A stretch of 64,000 bases of DNA, from positions 57,751,444 to 57,815,443 of the forward strand of contig CM031859.1 in assembly GCA_018697195.1 (NCBI GenBank), given 5' to 3'. Positions 50,106-63,245 of the stretch are shown in pieces. The notes below the pieces were generated by a model that was not told the origin of the DNA, did not search any database, and saw nothing but the letters and a program-made list of their open reading frames with translations. This DNA is from Certhia americana (lineage: Eukaryota > Chordata > Aves > Passeriformes > Certhiidae). The stretch's first letter is position 1; every line of letters starts with the position of its first letter. The position numbers and the translations under genes were made by a program.

Positions 50106-51867
50106 AGTGAGACGTAGCCAAATTCTTCCTAGCCTCCTTCTGGCCTAACTTCCCAAGTAACTTTCTAGAAGAAAAATAGTGAAATGCTTTCTTCCGTGGA
50201 AATTTCTTATCATTTTCTCTAAACCGTGCATATACCCAAGAATGCCTCTTTCTCCTTTCAATTGGAGATCCAAATATTCTACATTATTATGTGACACAAA
50301 TTAAGGCAGCAAATGTGATTCTAACAAATGACCGAGTGTACTCATCTTCAAATGTTTCTCTGTCCTTGCTCAGAAGAGATTTAGCTGAGAAAATCCCACA
50401 TAGCAAATACACCCCAAGCACTGAAAGGAGACTACTTTCAAAGAAGAGGAATAATTTTTGAACAGCAGTTATACTTTTTCGTTCTTCTCAGCAGTATTTT
50501 TTTAAAATCAAGCTATTTTCCAAAAAACTTCTTTTACTTTCTTTGAACATCAATAAAATCCTTCACATGAGCAAGCTGTCTTGTAAAGACAATGTTTTTC
50601 AACTGGATTAACCCAAATTAAGCATTTAATTCACAGTGAGACATTGTAGAAAATGGACTTTTTTTCTGAAGAACTCTCAGGAACTTGACCCATACAGGAT
50701 AAAAGAAATTAATGAACTAGAGCTTTTTATTTAAGTGTTTCAGTTTGAGAATTTGAGCACTTAAGTTTAGGCTTGTATTTTCCCTTAAATTAAAAGAAAT
50801 TTAAAGTATGAAGTATGTTGCACCCTGGCTAATGTAAAGCTGTCCAGATCAATTTGTCCTGCTGTATCAAAATACAACACATTTTAGCAATCTCCTTGTT
50901 TCTCTTTGTTAAAAGCTGTCTATAGATAGATCTAAAATACCAGTATAAATCCACAAAGCTTGTTGCTTTTAAAAAATACCACAAATCATTATCCTGTGTT
51001 AGTACAAGCCAGATTTTGCTGCCCCTAGTAGAAGTTCTGGGTTTGGAACAAAGCTGTTGCCCTCATGAGCACTCTGTGTTCTGCTGACTGTGGGGAGCTG
51101 CAGTGGTTAGAAACAGTGAGCCCTGTGAGTGCTCTGGCCACTGCATTGTCTCACCACTCTACAGCCAGGTGACTTAAACCCCTTGTTTTAGTCCTCATTT
51201 TTACAGAGGAACCCTAACTTTAGTTTCATCTGTCAGAGAGAAGCCTCACTGACTGCAATGCAACTCTGAAAAGGGGAATTTCACTCACCTCCAACAATTA
51301 GACTGAGCTCTCTGCTAAGATCAAGGTTGATGAAAAGCTGTCTCCTTGAGGAGTACAATTCATTTTGGCCAAATAGCATTCAAAAGTGTTTGAAATACTT
51401 AAAGGGATAGTAGCCTAGTTCAGTAAAGCACCTAAGCACAGCCCTGGGAGCTGCAGTAGATTTGGGAAGACCAAGCCACAATGCACACCCCACCACCTGA
51501 TCAGGGTCTGCAGGCTGGTGGCAGAGCAGGCAGGGGAGATTTACACAGTCACACAGTGGCTCGCATTCACATCCCAAGAAGCAAGCTCAGAGCCTAATTC
51601 AGAAATTATTTAAAGTTCAGCTCCTGCCTCTTCCAACACAGGTCACCTCTTGATGAATCTCAGTGGGAGGCAGCCTTCAGTAAAGGGGAGAGCAGAGAGC
51701 AAGAGGCAGCAGTATCTGAGAAAGCTTCTCAACTCTGGTAAGAGTCCATCACATTACTGGTGACATTACTGAAACAGGTCTTGTGCCAAACATTAAGGCT
51801 CTTAATTGCTGATCTGTATCAAAGCAGGGGTCCTAAGGAACTAAATGATAAAAATCAACATAAGCAA

Positions 51868-51871
<4 letters not shown>

Positions 51872-51912
<41 letters not shown>
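51872..51912 (+). repeat. T41 homopolymer
   Basis: Forty-one uninterrupted T, the longest homopolymer in the window. Read on the minus strand it would be a poly(A) tail, but the sequence preceding it there has no AATAAA and no recognisable gene or retroposon. Confidence 0.95.
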
Positions 51913-51913
<1 letters not shown>

Positions 51914-53358
51914 AGGAGAGGAAAAGAAAATATTGTGGTTTATGAATTTTAGAGATGGATCTAAATTCAAACCTCACATTGAAGGAACAGATCTCAATGA
52001 GAATATACTGTCTTGCCACATGTGTTTTTACATTCAATAAACCTATATGCACAACTATCTCTGGGTGTCACTTCAGGCTGGGATCTGCCTTTGCAGTTAA
52101 TATAGTACCAACTTTTTTCTCTTTGGAAATTACTTTGTATTAAAAATATTTGAAAAGTTAAAATGCAAGAAGCAGAGAAATAAGAAAAAACATAAGAGGA
52201 AAGAATGAATAAAATTCTCTTTTTCTGATATGAAGTCCTACAGGATTTTTCTCACTGAAGAAATGGGAGGGAGATTAGTGGTAGAGAAAGCTGCTGATAG
52301 CAATTTAGTACAAACCAGTGTCACAGTATGATGCTGTCCTCATCCTCCTCCCTCTAGCCTGACTCAACAAGGGCAGCTGCTAATCTTTCCATTTTTAGCA
52401 CAATGCAAACCTTTCTCTGTTCACTAATCCATCACCACATCAGCAACATCAGCTGATATGCAGCCCCTTTTGCCTACAACCCCGTAGTGTCTGCCAGCAT
52501 GCCTGATCCTGTATGCATCTCCTGCCCAAAATTCAGTGCCTTGAAAGTTTTGTGGGGAGAGCAAAACACCACCCCTTGAATGGTGCCTCAGGAGAACTTA
52601 GTCAGCCTGAGTTTTAGTTTGTTTTCTTTAAAAAGTAGTTCAGTTGAATAGAGCTCAGATTTACAGGACAAAGGGGGAGAAAAAACCCTGCTAAACTGTC
52701 ATTAATCTCACTGCAGTGGTGGAAAGAAATTCCATTTGTGTTCCTAGGGAGGGTCTTTGCTTTATGATCCAGCAAATGCTGGATGCTACAAGGCCGTTTG
52801 AACTTGTGCCAAATTCAATAGAGACCCACTGCAGTGGAAAACAAAGTCATTTAATTCTACAGTTAACTAAACTTCTACTATAAATTGTAAGGATATACTG
52901 TACAATTAAATCCACAGTTTTGGCAAGCTTAGACTAGTTTGAACTTGAATCAACCTAAATTTTTATAAATAAATCCTAATATTTTTATAGTCAGTAACAT
53001 GCAGAGAAGGAAGATCTGCAATGTCCAGCAAAAATAGTTTTTCTTTGGTCTTCATTTATCTTAAGACCCTTTTGTACCATATTGGTAATATAAAGGGCTG
53101 AGTACTGATACAGATCATGCAAGAAAGGATGCCTTCATGAAACTAAGGAAGGTACACTTAAGCTGCATGCAACTGTATAATATAAAAAGGGCAGACCACC
53201 ATTAGTTTAAAAAAAAATGAACAGAACAAAGAGCAAACGAACAAAAAACTCAAAAATCCAAACAACCCTGCAATACTCTGCACATGGTAAAAGGATATTT
53301 ATACACAAGGCCTCACATCCATTTGTTTGGTCCTGAGAAATTGTGGGACACCTTTGTA

Positions 53359-53387
53359 ATGCATTATATAGCTGTTATATAATGCAT
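53359..53387. repeat. 12-bp perfect inverted repeat, 5-nt loop
   Basis: Arms ATGCATTATATA (53359-53370) and TATATAATGCAT (53376-53387) around GCTGT. Confidence 0.95.
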
Positions 53388-56300
53388 GGCATAAAACACA
53401 GCATATAATTCACTCATGCACTTTAAAGCATTTGAATTTTTAAATCCTCTGTGATATCAATAACATGAGGCATTTAATCTTTACAAAGAACGGTGTTCAT
53501 CTAAAATTAAATTTATTTTTATTCAGATGAAATAACTTCTGTCGCACAACCAGATTATGTATTGTTCCTCCCTCACCCGTTATGTTTTCTCCCAAGGAGA
53601 ACTGTCCAGGCAGAAAATATCTCCTCTTGTGCTTGCAAACAGCTCACTCAGAAACAGCAGGACTAATGCATATAGGCAGGGACATGGGCTGTAGACACAA
53701 GGTGGTGCAAAGCACATAACAGAAGGTAGTTCAAAACAATTGGAAGCTGCTTCTGCAACTTTGGCAAACCCCCAGAGAAAACGGTCTCAAAAGTGGGACA
53801 CAGCCTTGGTACTGATGGGGAGGGTTACTCCACTCCAGGGAATACTGCATATTCCTGCAACTTGCTTTGCACCATGGTGTGTATCAAAGGGCTTTCATTA
53901 CTGCTAAAACCAAAAACAACCCAAACAGGAAAGTGTGCAAAAGCGTCTGACAGTTGAATTATATCAGCTCTGAGGTGGCCCACAGTAGCAGTAATTAAGA
54001 ACAAAACAATCATAGGAGGCAACTTAATAATGTAATTGGCTTCTGCATTAGGTCAGAGTTGCTGCAAACCTCACCCATCTGTGAAGTAGTCAGATTTTCT
54101 GCTTGAGTTCAGTTTTGTCCAGTAAGCCAAGGGAAGGAGGAGTACAGAGGACGTAGACATAAAAAATTCTGGCTCTTGGCTTTGGAAGAAACAGGAAACA
54201 AAGCTACATTGTCTGAGGAACTTCCTACAGCATTATTTTGCAAGGCAGTCAGATTCAGCTATCAGCAATACAGGGCACTACCCAATTACCTCAGAACAAA
54301 AATACTCCCAGTATAATTTCACCTTCACAGTTCAGCTTGCTGTGTTAAAAAGTGAAAAATAAGGAATAACTCCTCTAGAAAGTACAAAAAAAGGCCATAA
54401 CAATAATGTAGAGAGTGATGTAATACAGAGGTGTTTGGAAAGCTGGCATTATATTTACAAGCATGGTACTATCTACTGAAGATTTCATGCAGTAGAGGTT
54501 GCCCCAAGACGCCTGGGTGTGTAGAAACTGTGCCTTTCAGGACCTTGTCTCCTCCTCAGACTGGAAAGAAAATACCGTGCTGTCCCCCAGCCTGCAGCCC
54601 CCTGTGCAGGAGGAGGAGGGAGATACTCACCAGGTCTTGCCCCATGACTCCAGTGAGAGGGGGTCCAGCACATGCACCCAGACTCAAGCTCAGGAGCAGG
54701 CACGAGGCTCAGGGGCTGAGAATCAGATCAAAACCTGTTTGCTAAAAGCATGTTCAGATAACCTTCACAGAGCCTGACACCCATGGGCAGTAGGGAGGGA
54801 AGTCTTCAGTGACCCCATGGGAGGACAGCAATCCCTGGCATAGGAAAGTGATCTCATTACTGTATTTTCCCGGCAAGGAAAGAGAAGGCAGCCCTGGACA
54901 GACACATAAATACAAAATAGCTTTCTCAACCATTCCTTTTAGAAAAGTTTCATAGTTCTTCTTTAAATAGAGTGAGAACTAAATTTAAAGAGTTTTGCCT
55001 GACGGTGTTCGGCACTCTGCAGCTGAAAAGCCTCCTTCACTACTGGAAAATGCATATTATGCCTCCCCATGTGGAGGTATTTCCCCAAAACCCAAAGGTG
55101 AGCAAAGTCTCCCTTTTCTAGCCAACAAGGAGATGAAGTATCCATGGGTTAATCAGCATTTTTAAAAGGAACTGGAAATTTTTAACATGAGCTTCATTTG
55201 AATAAGAAACAAAAGCAAGATTTAAACTGAAATTAAATTCAGTGACACAAAAGGCTGGACTGTGATACAAAAATATAAACAATGTGATTTTTAATTAGAC
55301 ATTGATTCATGTTTCCCTTCCAGAAAAAAAATCCCTTTATTTCTTAAAATCAGTACTGGTAGGAACATACAGTCTCAGTAAATAACATTTGTTACTTTTC
55401 TCTTTCCCCCACTCCCTTCCCACCCAGTTATATGCTTATAAAGAGAGAGTGATTACAGCAAATTCAATGGTCAGACACTTGAGAAGATGTTGTAGTGAAC
55501 ACAGACCACCCACTAACTTCATCTGCCTTGTTTTTGTAGTCCTAAATTTTTTCAGATTTTCCTCTGCCCTTGCTAATGAAAAACATAAGCTTTTCCTTTT
55601 CTTTATAAGTTTTTATATACAAAGTACAAAATGCAAGGGCAGGTCAAGGAGAATTTGTTAAATGCCAAATATCCACGACATCCTTCCACAAATGTTGCCT
55701 TTCCTCTCAATTTGTGTGCCATCAGTCACAACACCCTGTTTTCTTTTCCACTCACATTGCAGCTTCAAAATCCAAACTGGTTTGTCACTAAGGTTACTGC
55801 CACAAGCCTGCTGGACAATGACCACTGTAGCTTTCCTTTTTCACATGAAGCTTACCTCTCTTAAAAGTAAACTACACAAGTGAAACTAGGTGAAATAAGC
55901 TATAGAAACACAGAAATTTTAGTGTGATTCCATGAGTCAAATCTGTTATAGAGCTTTCTTCCTAGGGTCCACATATTCCCTAATAATAAATAACAGTAAT
56001 AATAAATATTTTCTTGCATTACATAGTTTGCACGCTATCACACAGAATTATGTTCTTGGAGGGGTCTGCAAACGGGAGCTTACTGCTGACAGGGACAACA
56101 GAAAAAGAGACAGTTTAAACTATATTTCACTGGTGAAAAAATAAATCTGGATAGGTTCATTGCTAGTTAACATATTGGCTTTGCTGTTCACTTCCAAAGG
56201 TCACCTTCTTCCTGCTGTGGAGCCTTCTGCCACATATCTGTCCAGTCTAACAATTTTTGCCAGACACTTTTTGTCAGATTAGGTTAATTATTAACACACA

Positions 56301-58199
56301 TGACAAAAACAACCCCATCACAAAATCCTTTTATTTTGCTTGCAAACTGGGTACATTACTGACAAAAGCTGAACAAGCTTAATCTACCATAAACAGCGGT
56401 CATGTGTTACATTGACATAGCTTTTGTTAGCAGTGTTTCAGAAAAACACACACAAATAAGAATCACTTCTTCTTTCACTAGACTTAATCAATTTGGAATT
56501 TTTAAAGGTGTATAGTGATGGTTTGTAAAGCAAAGGACAGAGCACAACTTTAGTGAAATACAGAAACCAGGGGGAAAAGTATTTTAAGCAGGTCAGGTAT
56601 CAACACAAAGTGAAATATATCCTGAATCACAGAATAAGTCCCCTATAAACAGGGCCATGTAAGTTTTACTGATTGCAAATGGTCAAGGGCTTTGATTTTC
56701 TGCTTCACTGCAAAGGTTCAAACCCACACATCCCATTTTATCAGTAGATAAACATCTACCTCAGGGTATAGCACAGTCTCATAGCTGAAACCTGACAGCC
56801 TGAATGCTAGGTATCCAAACTTACCGAACTGTGTGGATATCTTTACATGATAATCCATCTGTAAAAGATACTATGAATTTCCAATTGCCTAATTTTCTTC
56901 CCTTGACTTACTACTAAATTTCCTACTGCAGTCCTGAAGTTTCTGTGGAAAAGGGTTGGTTTCTCATTGGGAAAGGCAAGCTAAACACCTGAGAAAAAAA
57001 AAAAACCAACTTCATCACCAAAACTCCGCCAGCCTAGAGACTATAACTCAGGGAAAAATTCAAAAGCAGGCATTCGGAATATTGCCTAATTGAGACCACT
57101 TGTAACAGCAATTATGCTTAAGACCCAGTGCCAGAGGAGCAATATTTATTTCTGTACTAACACTGTGTTTGGGGAGCATTTCTTGAAGTTCAGGTGGTTT
57201 GCGAGTTTCATTTGATTGATTCTTTTTTTCCAATAAAAGGTTTTTCATTATTCTTCTTGATGTATTTCCCAAAAGTTCAATGAAGACAGCATTTAGCTTA
57301 GCCATTGTCAATAGGTCAGATAAAGATGGCTCTGGTGGAGGTTTCAGTGAAACACCAGAAGTCAGAACATGATCTCAGGGCATGCTTGCACACACTAAAG
57401 CTCACTCTGGTCACATGGGGCCTGTTCTTGAGGCAACAGGGGCTGCCTCAATTGTCTAATACAGTAAACACTAGGAAAACATCTAGAAGACCCATGAGGA
57501 TAGATACCAAACTATAGTTTAAAAAGACTAGAGAACATTCTGGACTCCTGGCAAGAAGATACTTTCTCATTGTAGGTACCAGCTCACTTAACACCACTAA
57601 CTCCAAGGCCTTGCTCAGTGACAAAACACAGCCTATCAGCGTTTCAATTAGCTTTCCTACATCTCCTGGATAAACTCTGTCTGCACCCCTGCCAAAACAC
57701 GCTATTCTCCTTCCTTGTACTTCCAAACAATCCCTCACCGTAGGCATTTTCCCTGCAGCTTGTCACAGTGCTGTGCACATAGCTGTAAATTGCACAGCCA
57801 CACCGAACCATCTGAGGCAGAACTGAAGGCATAGAAGTGTTGGCTGTGTATCCTGGGAACAGGAGAAAGCTGTTAGCTCTGCCTCAGGCTTCTGCTCCTA
57901 GCTCCTCTCCCCCTTCATCCAAAAACTAGACCTAAAAGGAAGAAATATTTCCAGGATCCAACTTGAGCTTCTGCCACCACGGCCTGGTGGGTCTCTGCCC
58001 AGCCAGCCCCTAATCATAGTCGTTATTCACATTCATTTCAGGGACATGCTGCAATGCCTGGAGCTCTATCTTTCCACAGGGAGGGCAAACCGAAGCTGCT
58101 GTGGGAATTCAGCAGCTGCCCAGAGGACAGATAACAACAGGATGTCATTTATCCTCAGCAGCAGGGTTGGAGGTCTTGCCGAAGCAGTTAGAGGTCAAA
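53388..58199. other. Intergenic DNA, one possible exon
   Basis: Mostly AT-rich with short unrelated frames. The GC-richer patch at 54.49-54.78 kb holds the exon-like segment described separately. Some GC-richer sequence also begins at about 57.84 kb. Confidence 0.6.
54631..54715 (-). other. Exon-like segment on the CNKSR3 strand (85 bp)
   Basis: On the minus strand the segment is preceded by GATCTGATTCTCAG (acceptor-like, AG at 54717-54716) and followed by the strong donor CTG|GTGAGTATC (GT at 54630-54629). It is GC-rich compared with its surroundings and one frame is open throughout, though the product matches nothing I know. The polypyrimidine tract is only moderate. It could be an exon of a long non-coding RNA, a far-upstream alternative exon of CNKSR3, or chance. 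Confidence 0.25.
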
Positions 58200-58460
58200 A
58201 TTAGTTACCAGGCAATGGCTGCTTAGTGATTCATGCGAAATTAGTCGTGACCTCAGCCAAAGGGACTGCGGAGAAGTGTTCACGTGGCACTAAGGCACTA
58301 ATTAGCACTGCCACTGGATGGCTCCATGCAGCTCACAGCCGGATCCAGATCACGCGGTGAGTTACCCCATCCCACTAATGACGCCAGTGTTAATGAAGTG
58401 AAAGTTTGCTCCCATGGAAAACTTAAATCAGAAATTACTGCCTTGTCTGATGCAAATACA
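58200..58460. promoter_or_regulatory. Candidate conserved enhancer, CpG-enriched
   Basis: About nine CpGs occur in 260 bp of an otherwise CpG-poor desert. The motifs include E-box CACGTG (58281-58286), palindromic CTAATTAG (58298-58305) and octamer ATGCAAAT (58450-58457), plus several other TAAT words. There are no simple repeats or transposon features. A 120-codon frame (58326-58688, +) and an opposed frame overlap it but are not recognisable proteins. Confidence 0.4.
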
Positions 58461-59379
58461 AGAGGGAATGAAGGCTCTGCCCCCTCCACGAGCAGAGCCA
58501 TCAGCCAGTGCCTGATCAGAGAGGGAAAGCAGGAACCAGTCCCAGAAGCTGGACCCTTTACTCCCAATCACTCTTTAAATTACTCCTTCATCTTAGGCAT
58601 TTTAATCCCCAAAAGACACAGTTTTTGTCCTGAATTATGGGAACAGGCAGATAATAAGCAACGTGTGGGATTAGTAGTGAGTGCATAGCAAAAGTGTAAG
58701 ATTTGGTGCCACTGTCAAAACAGATTCAGACTGAGCTCTCTCACTTGCTGACCACAGTGTGGCTGAGTGCAGATGAGTACAAGGGTTGGGTCTATTTTTC
58801 ACCACATTAGAAGAACTTTCAAGAAAAGTTTGTATTCTGACAATTCTCTTGAAAAAAATCCTTGTGTTGGATTTATGCATACACATTTTAAGTAAAAACA
58901 CACAGCTGCTTCCATTCTGCATTAAACTTCTTCACAATCTCATTTTTAGCTCTCCAAAAATTCAGATTTATTTAGAGTAATCAGAGAAATCAAATTCCCC
59001 ACCCAGTCCAAATCATTCCCAAACATTAAAGCGCAGGCATACCCAAGGAGACACATTGTAGCAGCTTGTATTTTCTTATTTGATTTGACTTGGTGCGGGG
59101 GGAAGTTAGGAAAGACAAACTCCTGAGAACATCCCAGCTTTGGAGAAAGGGCAAACCTAGAGCAGCTAGGCAACACCCAAGAGCACCAAGAAGTCCAAAT
59201 TTAGATTAGTGAGCAGGAGTGACAGCTGTGGCCATACCATGGGATGCAGCAGCACTCCTGATGGAGGACAGGTAGCATGCTGACAAATCCTGGCCAGAAG
59301 ACTGTACAACCTGCTCTGGAGGCCACATCCATTTCACTTTGGTAGAAGCCTTTTCTTCAGACCTTATTAATTTTTAAAT

Positions 59380-59397
59380 TTATTTATTTATTTATTA
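59380..59397 (+). repeat. (TTTA)n short microsatellite
   Basis: About four and a half TTTA units. Confidence 0.85.
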
Positions 59398-59412
59398 AAC
59401 TTCCTAAGATTT

Positions 59413-59453
59413 GACTTGGCAGAGAGAGAAAGAGACTTGGCAGAGAGAAAAGC
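59413..59453 (+). repeat. 21-bp tandem duplication
   Basis: GACTTGGCAGAGAGA recurs at 59413 and 59434 with slightly diverged ends. Confidence 0.85.
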
Positions 59454-62400
59454 AACATTTCCCAGTAGGGTAACTTTAAGACAGCAAATGAAACTTGATA
59501 TGAGTTCTTAATCTTCAAGACTTGCGTTGACATCACAAGCTGTGAAAGTGGAGCCAATGATGAGGCGAGCTGAAGTTTGGATTACACAAAGTGCTCTCTT
59601 TTTGTTTTTCTTTCTAAGCTATTATTGTTTTTAGTGCAAAACTAAAGAATTAGAAGAATTTTAAGGGCATGGGGAGTTGTATCTTTAAATAACAACAGCA
59701 GTATGGGATGGCCTTGGATTTCAAGTCAGTCCAAAAGCAAAGGCAGAATTAAGAAGGAAGTCGGAGGTACAGAGCTGGAATAAAAAGACTGCAAGGCCTA
59801 TGAAAAAGTACCTGGCCAAATACAAGGCATGAGATCGTGCAATGTTTAACACAGCCTAAGCAAAGATATTCTTTCTGCATGACTCCACAAGAGCAAGGAA
59901 TAAGCAAGATGGGGCAGAATGGCACTGTTTGATAGCAAAAGTGTTCATACAATATGGCGCTACTGCCCGTTGTGTCATCAACTCCAGTAGTGCAGCAGCC
60001 TGGATGGTGGCAACCATCACCCTCCTGTAGGTTCTGGAGAGCCCAAGGCTCTCCAGCTCCACGCAAGGAGAAAATAGTCTGGAAGTGCTGCTGCCCCAAA
60101 GAGGAAGGTGGTTTTGAGGCCATTGCTCTGGACTACAGCTCTGGAGTTAAGCCACTGCCTAAATTATGGCTCTGGGACTCCAGGTATATGGCTGAGGCAA
60201 GAGGTCCCCAAACCTGTTGACTTTTCAGATTTATTCTAGTAAGGCCAATGTTTTGAAAAGCTGAGAAGCTGACTGTGCACTGCAAGCAAGATGCAGAGCA
60301 CTGGGAGTCCAATCCTGCTCTTACTGATGTCAACAAGAGTTTGACTGTTGGCTGCAATGAGATCAGGATGGCATCCTCAGAGCCATGCAGAGAAAACAAG
60401 ATTAAAAAGGCAAACTTTTCAAATCTAAATAAAATAGCAGATGTCAGATCATACATTTCCAAGCAAAAGTTACTGAAATCAAGGGTTTAAAGTGCTAACT
60501 GCCAATTTTGAATGCAGCTCTTTCCAATAGCCCACTTGGACACATCAACTTACAGTGAGGTTATGGAACTTCAAATCCTTTTATGTAGGTTGGAGCAAGT
60601 TAGCACCTTAATGTTACCTGTTTTTTAAGAGGGTAGGCAAGATACTTTTAACATGAGATGAGAGAAAGGGATGTAACTTAACAGCAGGAGTAGTTTTTTT
60701 TCCATTTTTTCACAGTGTTTGCCACCAACCTTAAACACACAGAAGCTATGTCCTGAAAGTTCCTACAGCAAAAATACGATACCATAATAGTATGAAGCAC
60801 ACATTCTGCTCATTTGCAGAAACAGATGTCCTCACTGCCTTGCCAGGCGTGACAGAGATACACAGAGCCTGGAAATCAGTAAATGTTACAAGAAAATTAA
60901 GCTCAGTTTTATAGGCCTGAGTTCAGTTTGTTGACATATAACTTAATGCCTCTCTTGAAAGAGCTCATCAAATATTTCAAAGAGAGCACAGATTTCTTTC
61001 ATTACTTTTACAGACTAAAATTCAAAGAACAAAAATCTATCAGAATGGGAAAGGGCAAGCCTGTGCCATTAAAAATTTAGTTTAAAAATGTTGCAAAATG
61101 TTCTATTCTTGCTATGTTTGCCACTTATGCAGTCATATGAATGACATCAGAGTATGCAAACCTCAACCAAGGGGTAAAACAACTGTATTTAATCACAGGT
61201 AACAGAAGACTTTTCTGACCACTCAAGTAAAACTCTAGGCAAAAGTCTACTATGGTTGTCCTCAGTGCTGGCAGGACAGAGGAACAAAAAAAAGCAAACA
61301 GAACTCTCCAAAGCCAGTAAAACCAACAGAGAAAAATGTTTTTTTCTGCTACAGAAGTGTTCAAACTCACTTTTTCCTCACTGCTAAGGCTGAAGACAGC
61401 TATTCATTCACCTTTTTACGCAATCATATGGGGTCAAAGGAGGGTAGCAAAGGCTGAAAAGCCAGCGCTAATGTTAGCACTGTATATTTTTATGACCTTT
61501 GGTGTGTTTACAGAATACAGAAGCTATTGTCTGGAATACTTTCTCTCCATGCTGAGGAGGATGGAGCTAGGGAAGAGGATTATGAACAGTTCTCTGTTTG
61601 TGCATGAATACCAGAGCCAGCATCTCCACAATGCTGGATTGCTTACCCCCAGACCAACTTAAGAGTAAACCAGGAGTGTTAAATACACACCAACACATGA
61701 TGATGAATAGGAAAGCAACATTACATTTACCAAAAAAAAAGGGCAAAAAATGATTCTTATCCTTCTGCTTGAATTTTGACTGTTATTTTAGAGACCACAC
61801 AATTCTATCCTTTCATACTCTGGACAATTCCTGGTAAATACAACATAAAACAACTGAAATAATAGTGCTTCTGCTGCAGAAACTCAGTTTTATACTCTTT
61901 CTTTCTTCCCCATACAGGAAATGCTCATATAGAAGAGCCATTCCTATTCCTTGGCTATAGAGGTTTCATATCACTTTCATCAGCCATATCCAATGCTAAC
62001 TGAATGAGGAATGAGGTTGCTATCACAAGCTCTTTGGGTACAGGTGTGCTAATTGAATACTGCACCCAAGTGCAGTCTGTTTTGGTGGAAAAGTATTCTC
62101 AGGTCATAGAAAGGCCCCATAAACATGGCAAGGATAGATTTATACATTTTTATAGGTTCTGTATTTTTCTAGCCATTTAAGAGAGAGATTGGTATATAGC
62201 TTAAGCAAACTTTCTTCTACATACATCAATTCCAAGGCACTTCAATGACTGCCTTCCTTTCTGTCTTAGTTATTTGAATTGGAAACTTCTGAAAGCAGGG
62301 AAGGCCTTTCCAGGGGGCTTGAGGATTTTTTTGGCAGGATGTTTGCACAGCAGATTTCCCACATTGACTCCCACTAAACATGATACTTCCAGATAACAAC

Positions 62401-63136
62401 ACTATATTATCACTGTTGCTGCTACGCAAAAACAACCATCTTTTTTTCCCCCCGTGCTGCATTCTGGTCAAAACCATGAAGCAAAACATTTTTAGAACCC
62501 AAAAACGCTCCTGACCATCCACTCAAACCCATCTTTTCATTTGAGTTTTCCTGCTTTTTCAGCTTTTGTGTAGCAAGCAGATGATACTGGCTTAAGGGCC
62601 TCAAAGCTAGAAATAAACTAATAGATTAGAGCAACATATCACCCTTCATTGCATTAATTAATAGAACAATCAAAACTTCAAGAGAAAAATTACAAGAGAT
62701 AAATGCTGACTTATCTTGCAAGAAAACATCACTGGTCAGACAGGTCCCTCTAACTTTAGAATAGTTACTGCCTGCTGGCACTGTGCATCTGCAGCCCCTG
62801 GAGCAGAAGGTCCCAGACACAGAGTCCTGTGGGCTCCCCATGGCTGGGTACCAGAGGCAGCCAGTGTGCCCAGTCTCCCACAGAACAACAAGAGACTGCT
62901 TCACGTCATCTTTCCTCTGGCACTCTCAGCTTCCAAAAAACCCTGGAAAACCCAGTTTTCCAGAATATCCTTCCAAGACAAACCCTCTTCTATCCCCAGC
63001 TCCTCTCCAAATATCCTCCCCTGTTCTATGCAAATAATATACACTTTGGAAGTTCATTTCCCGGATCAGAATCTCCTCAATAGACAAGCATGTGGGGCCA
63101 GGAGGTATTAGACTAAAAAAAGCAGGATACTGGTGA

Positions 63137-63151
63137 TGTACATGTTGTACT
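63137..63151. promoter_or_regulatory. Weak steroid-receptor-element-like palindrome
   Basis: TGTACATGTTGTACT keeps the ACANNNTGT core with flanking G and C, but has T at the first position where the consensus wants a purine. Chance is a good explanation. Confidence 0.15.
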
Positions 63152-63213
63152 TTGTCAAAAAAATAGCTACAGCATTTGGTTCCTCTACCAAGGCACCATT
63201 TCACATATTAATT

Positions 63214-63245
63214 AAAAAAAAAAAGAAAAAAAAAAAGAAAGAAAA
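63214..63245 (+). repeat. A-rich low-complexity tract
   Basis: Long A runs broken by single G. Confidence 0.9.

Larger units (their letters stand above)
46891..53358. other. Intergenic DNA, no gene seen
   Basis: AT-rich, with a T13 run at about 49525, a 9-bp tandem repeat at 50079 and a T41 run at 51872. A moderately GC-richer patch with a few CpGs lies at about 48.64-48.78 kb. No exon is recognisable. Confidence 0.6.

Noticed and set aside
51001..51060. CTCF-like core on the minus strand (CTACTAGGGGCAGCA)
   Set aside because: One G short of the consensus spacing, so the second half is out of register.
56715..56725. GGTTCAAACCC, resembling a tRNA B box
   Set aside because: No A box at the right distance and no acceptor or anticodon stem can be drawn.
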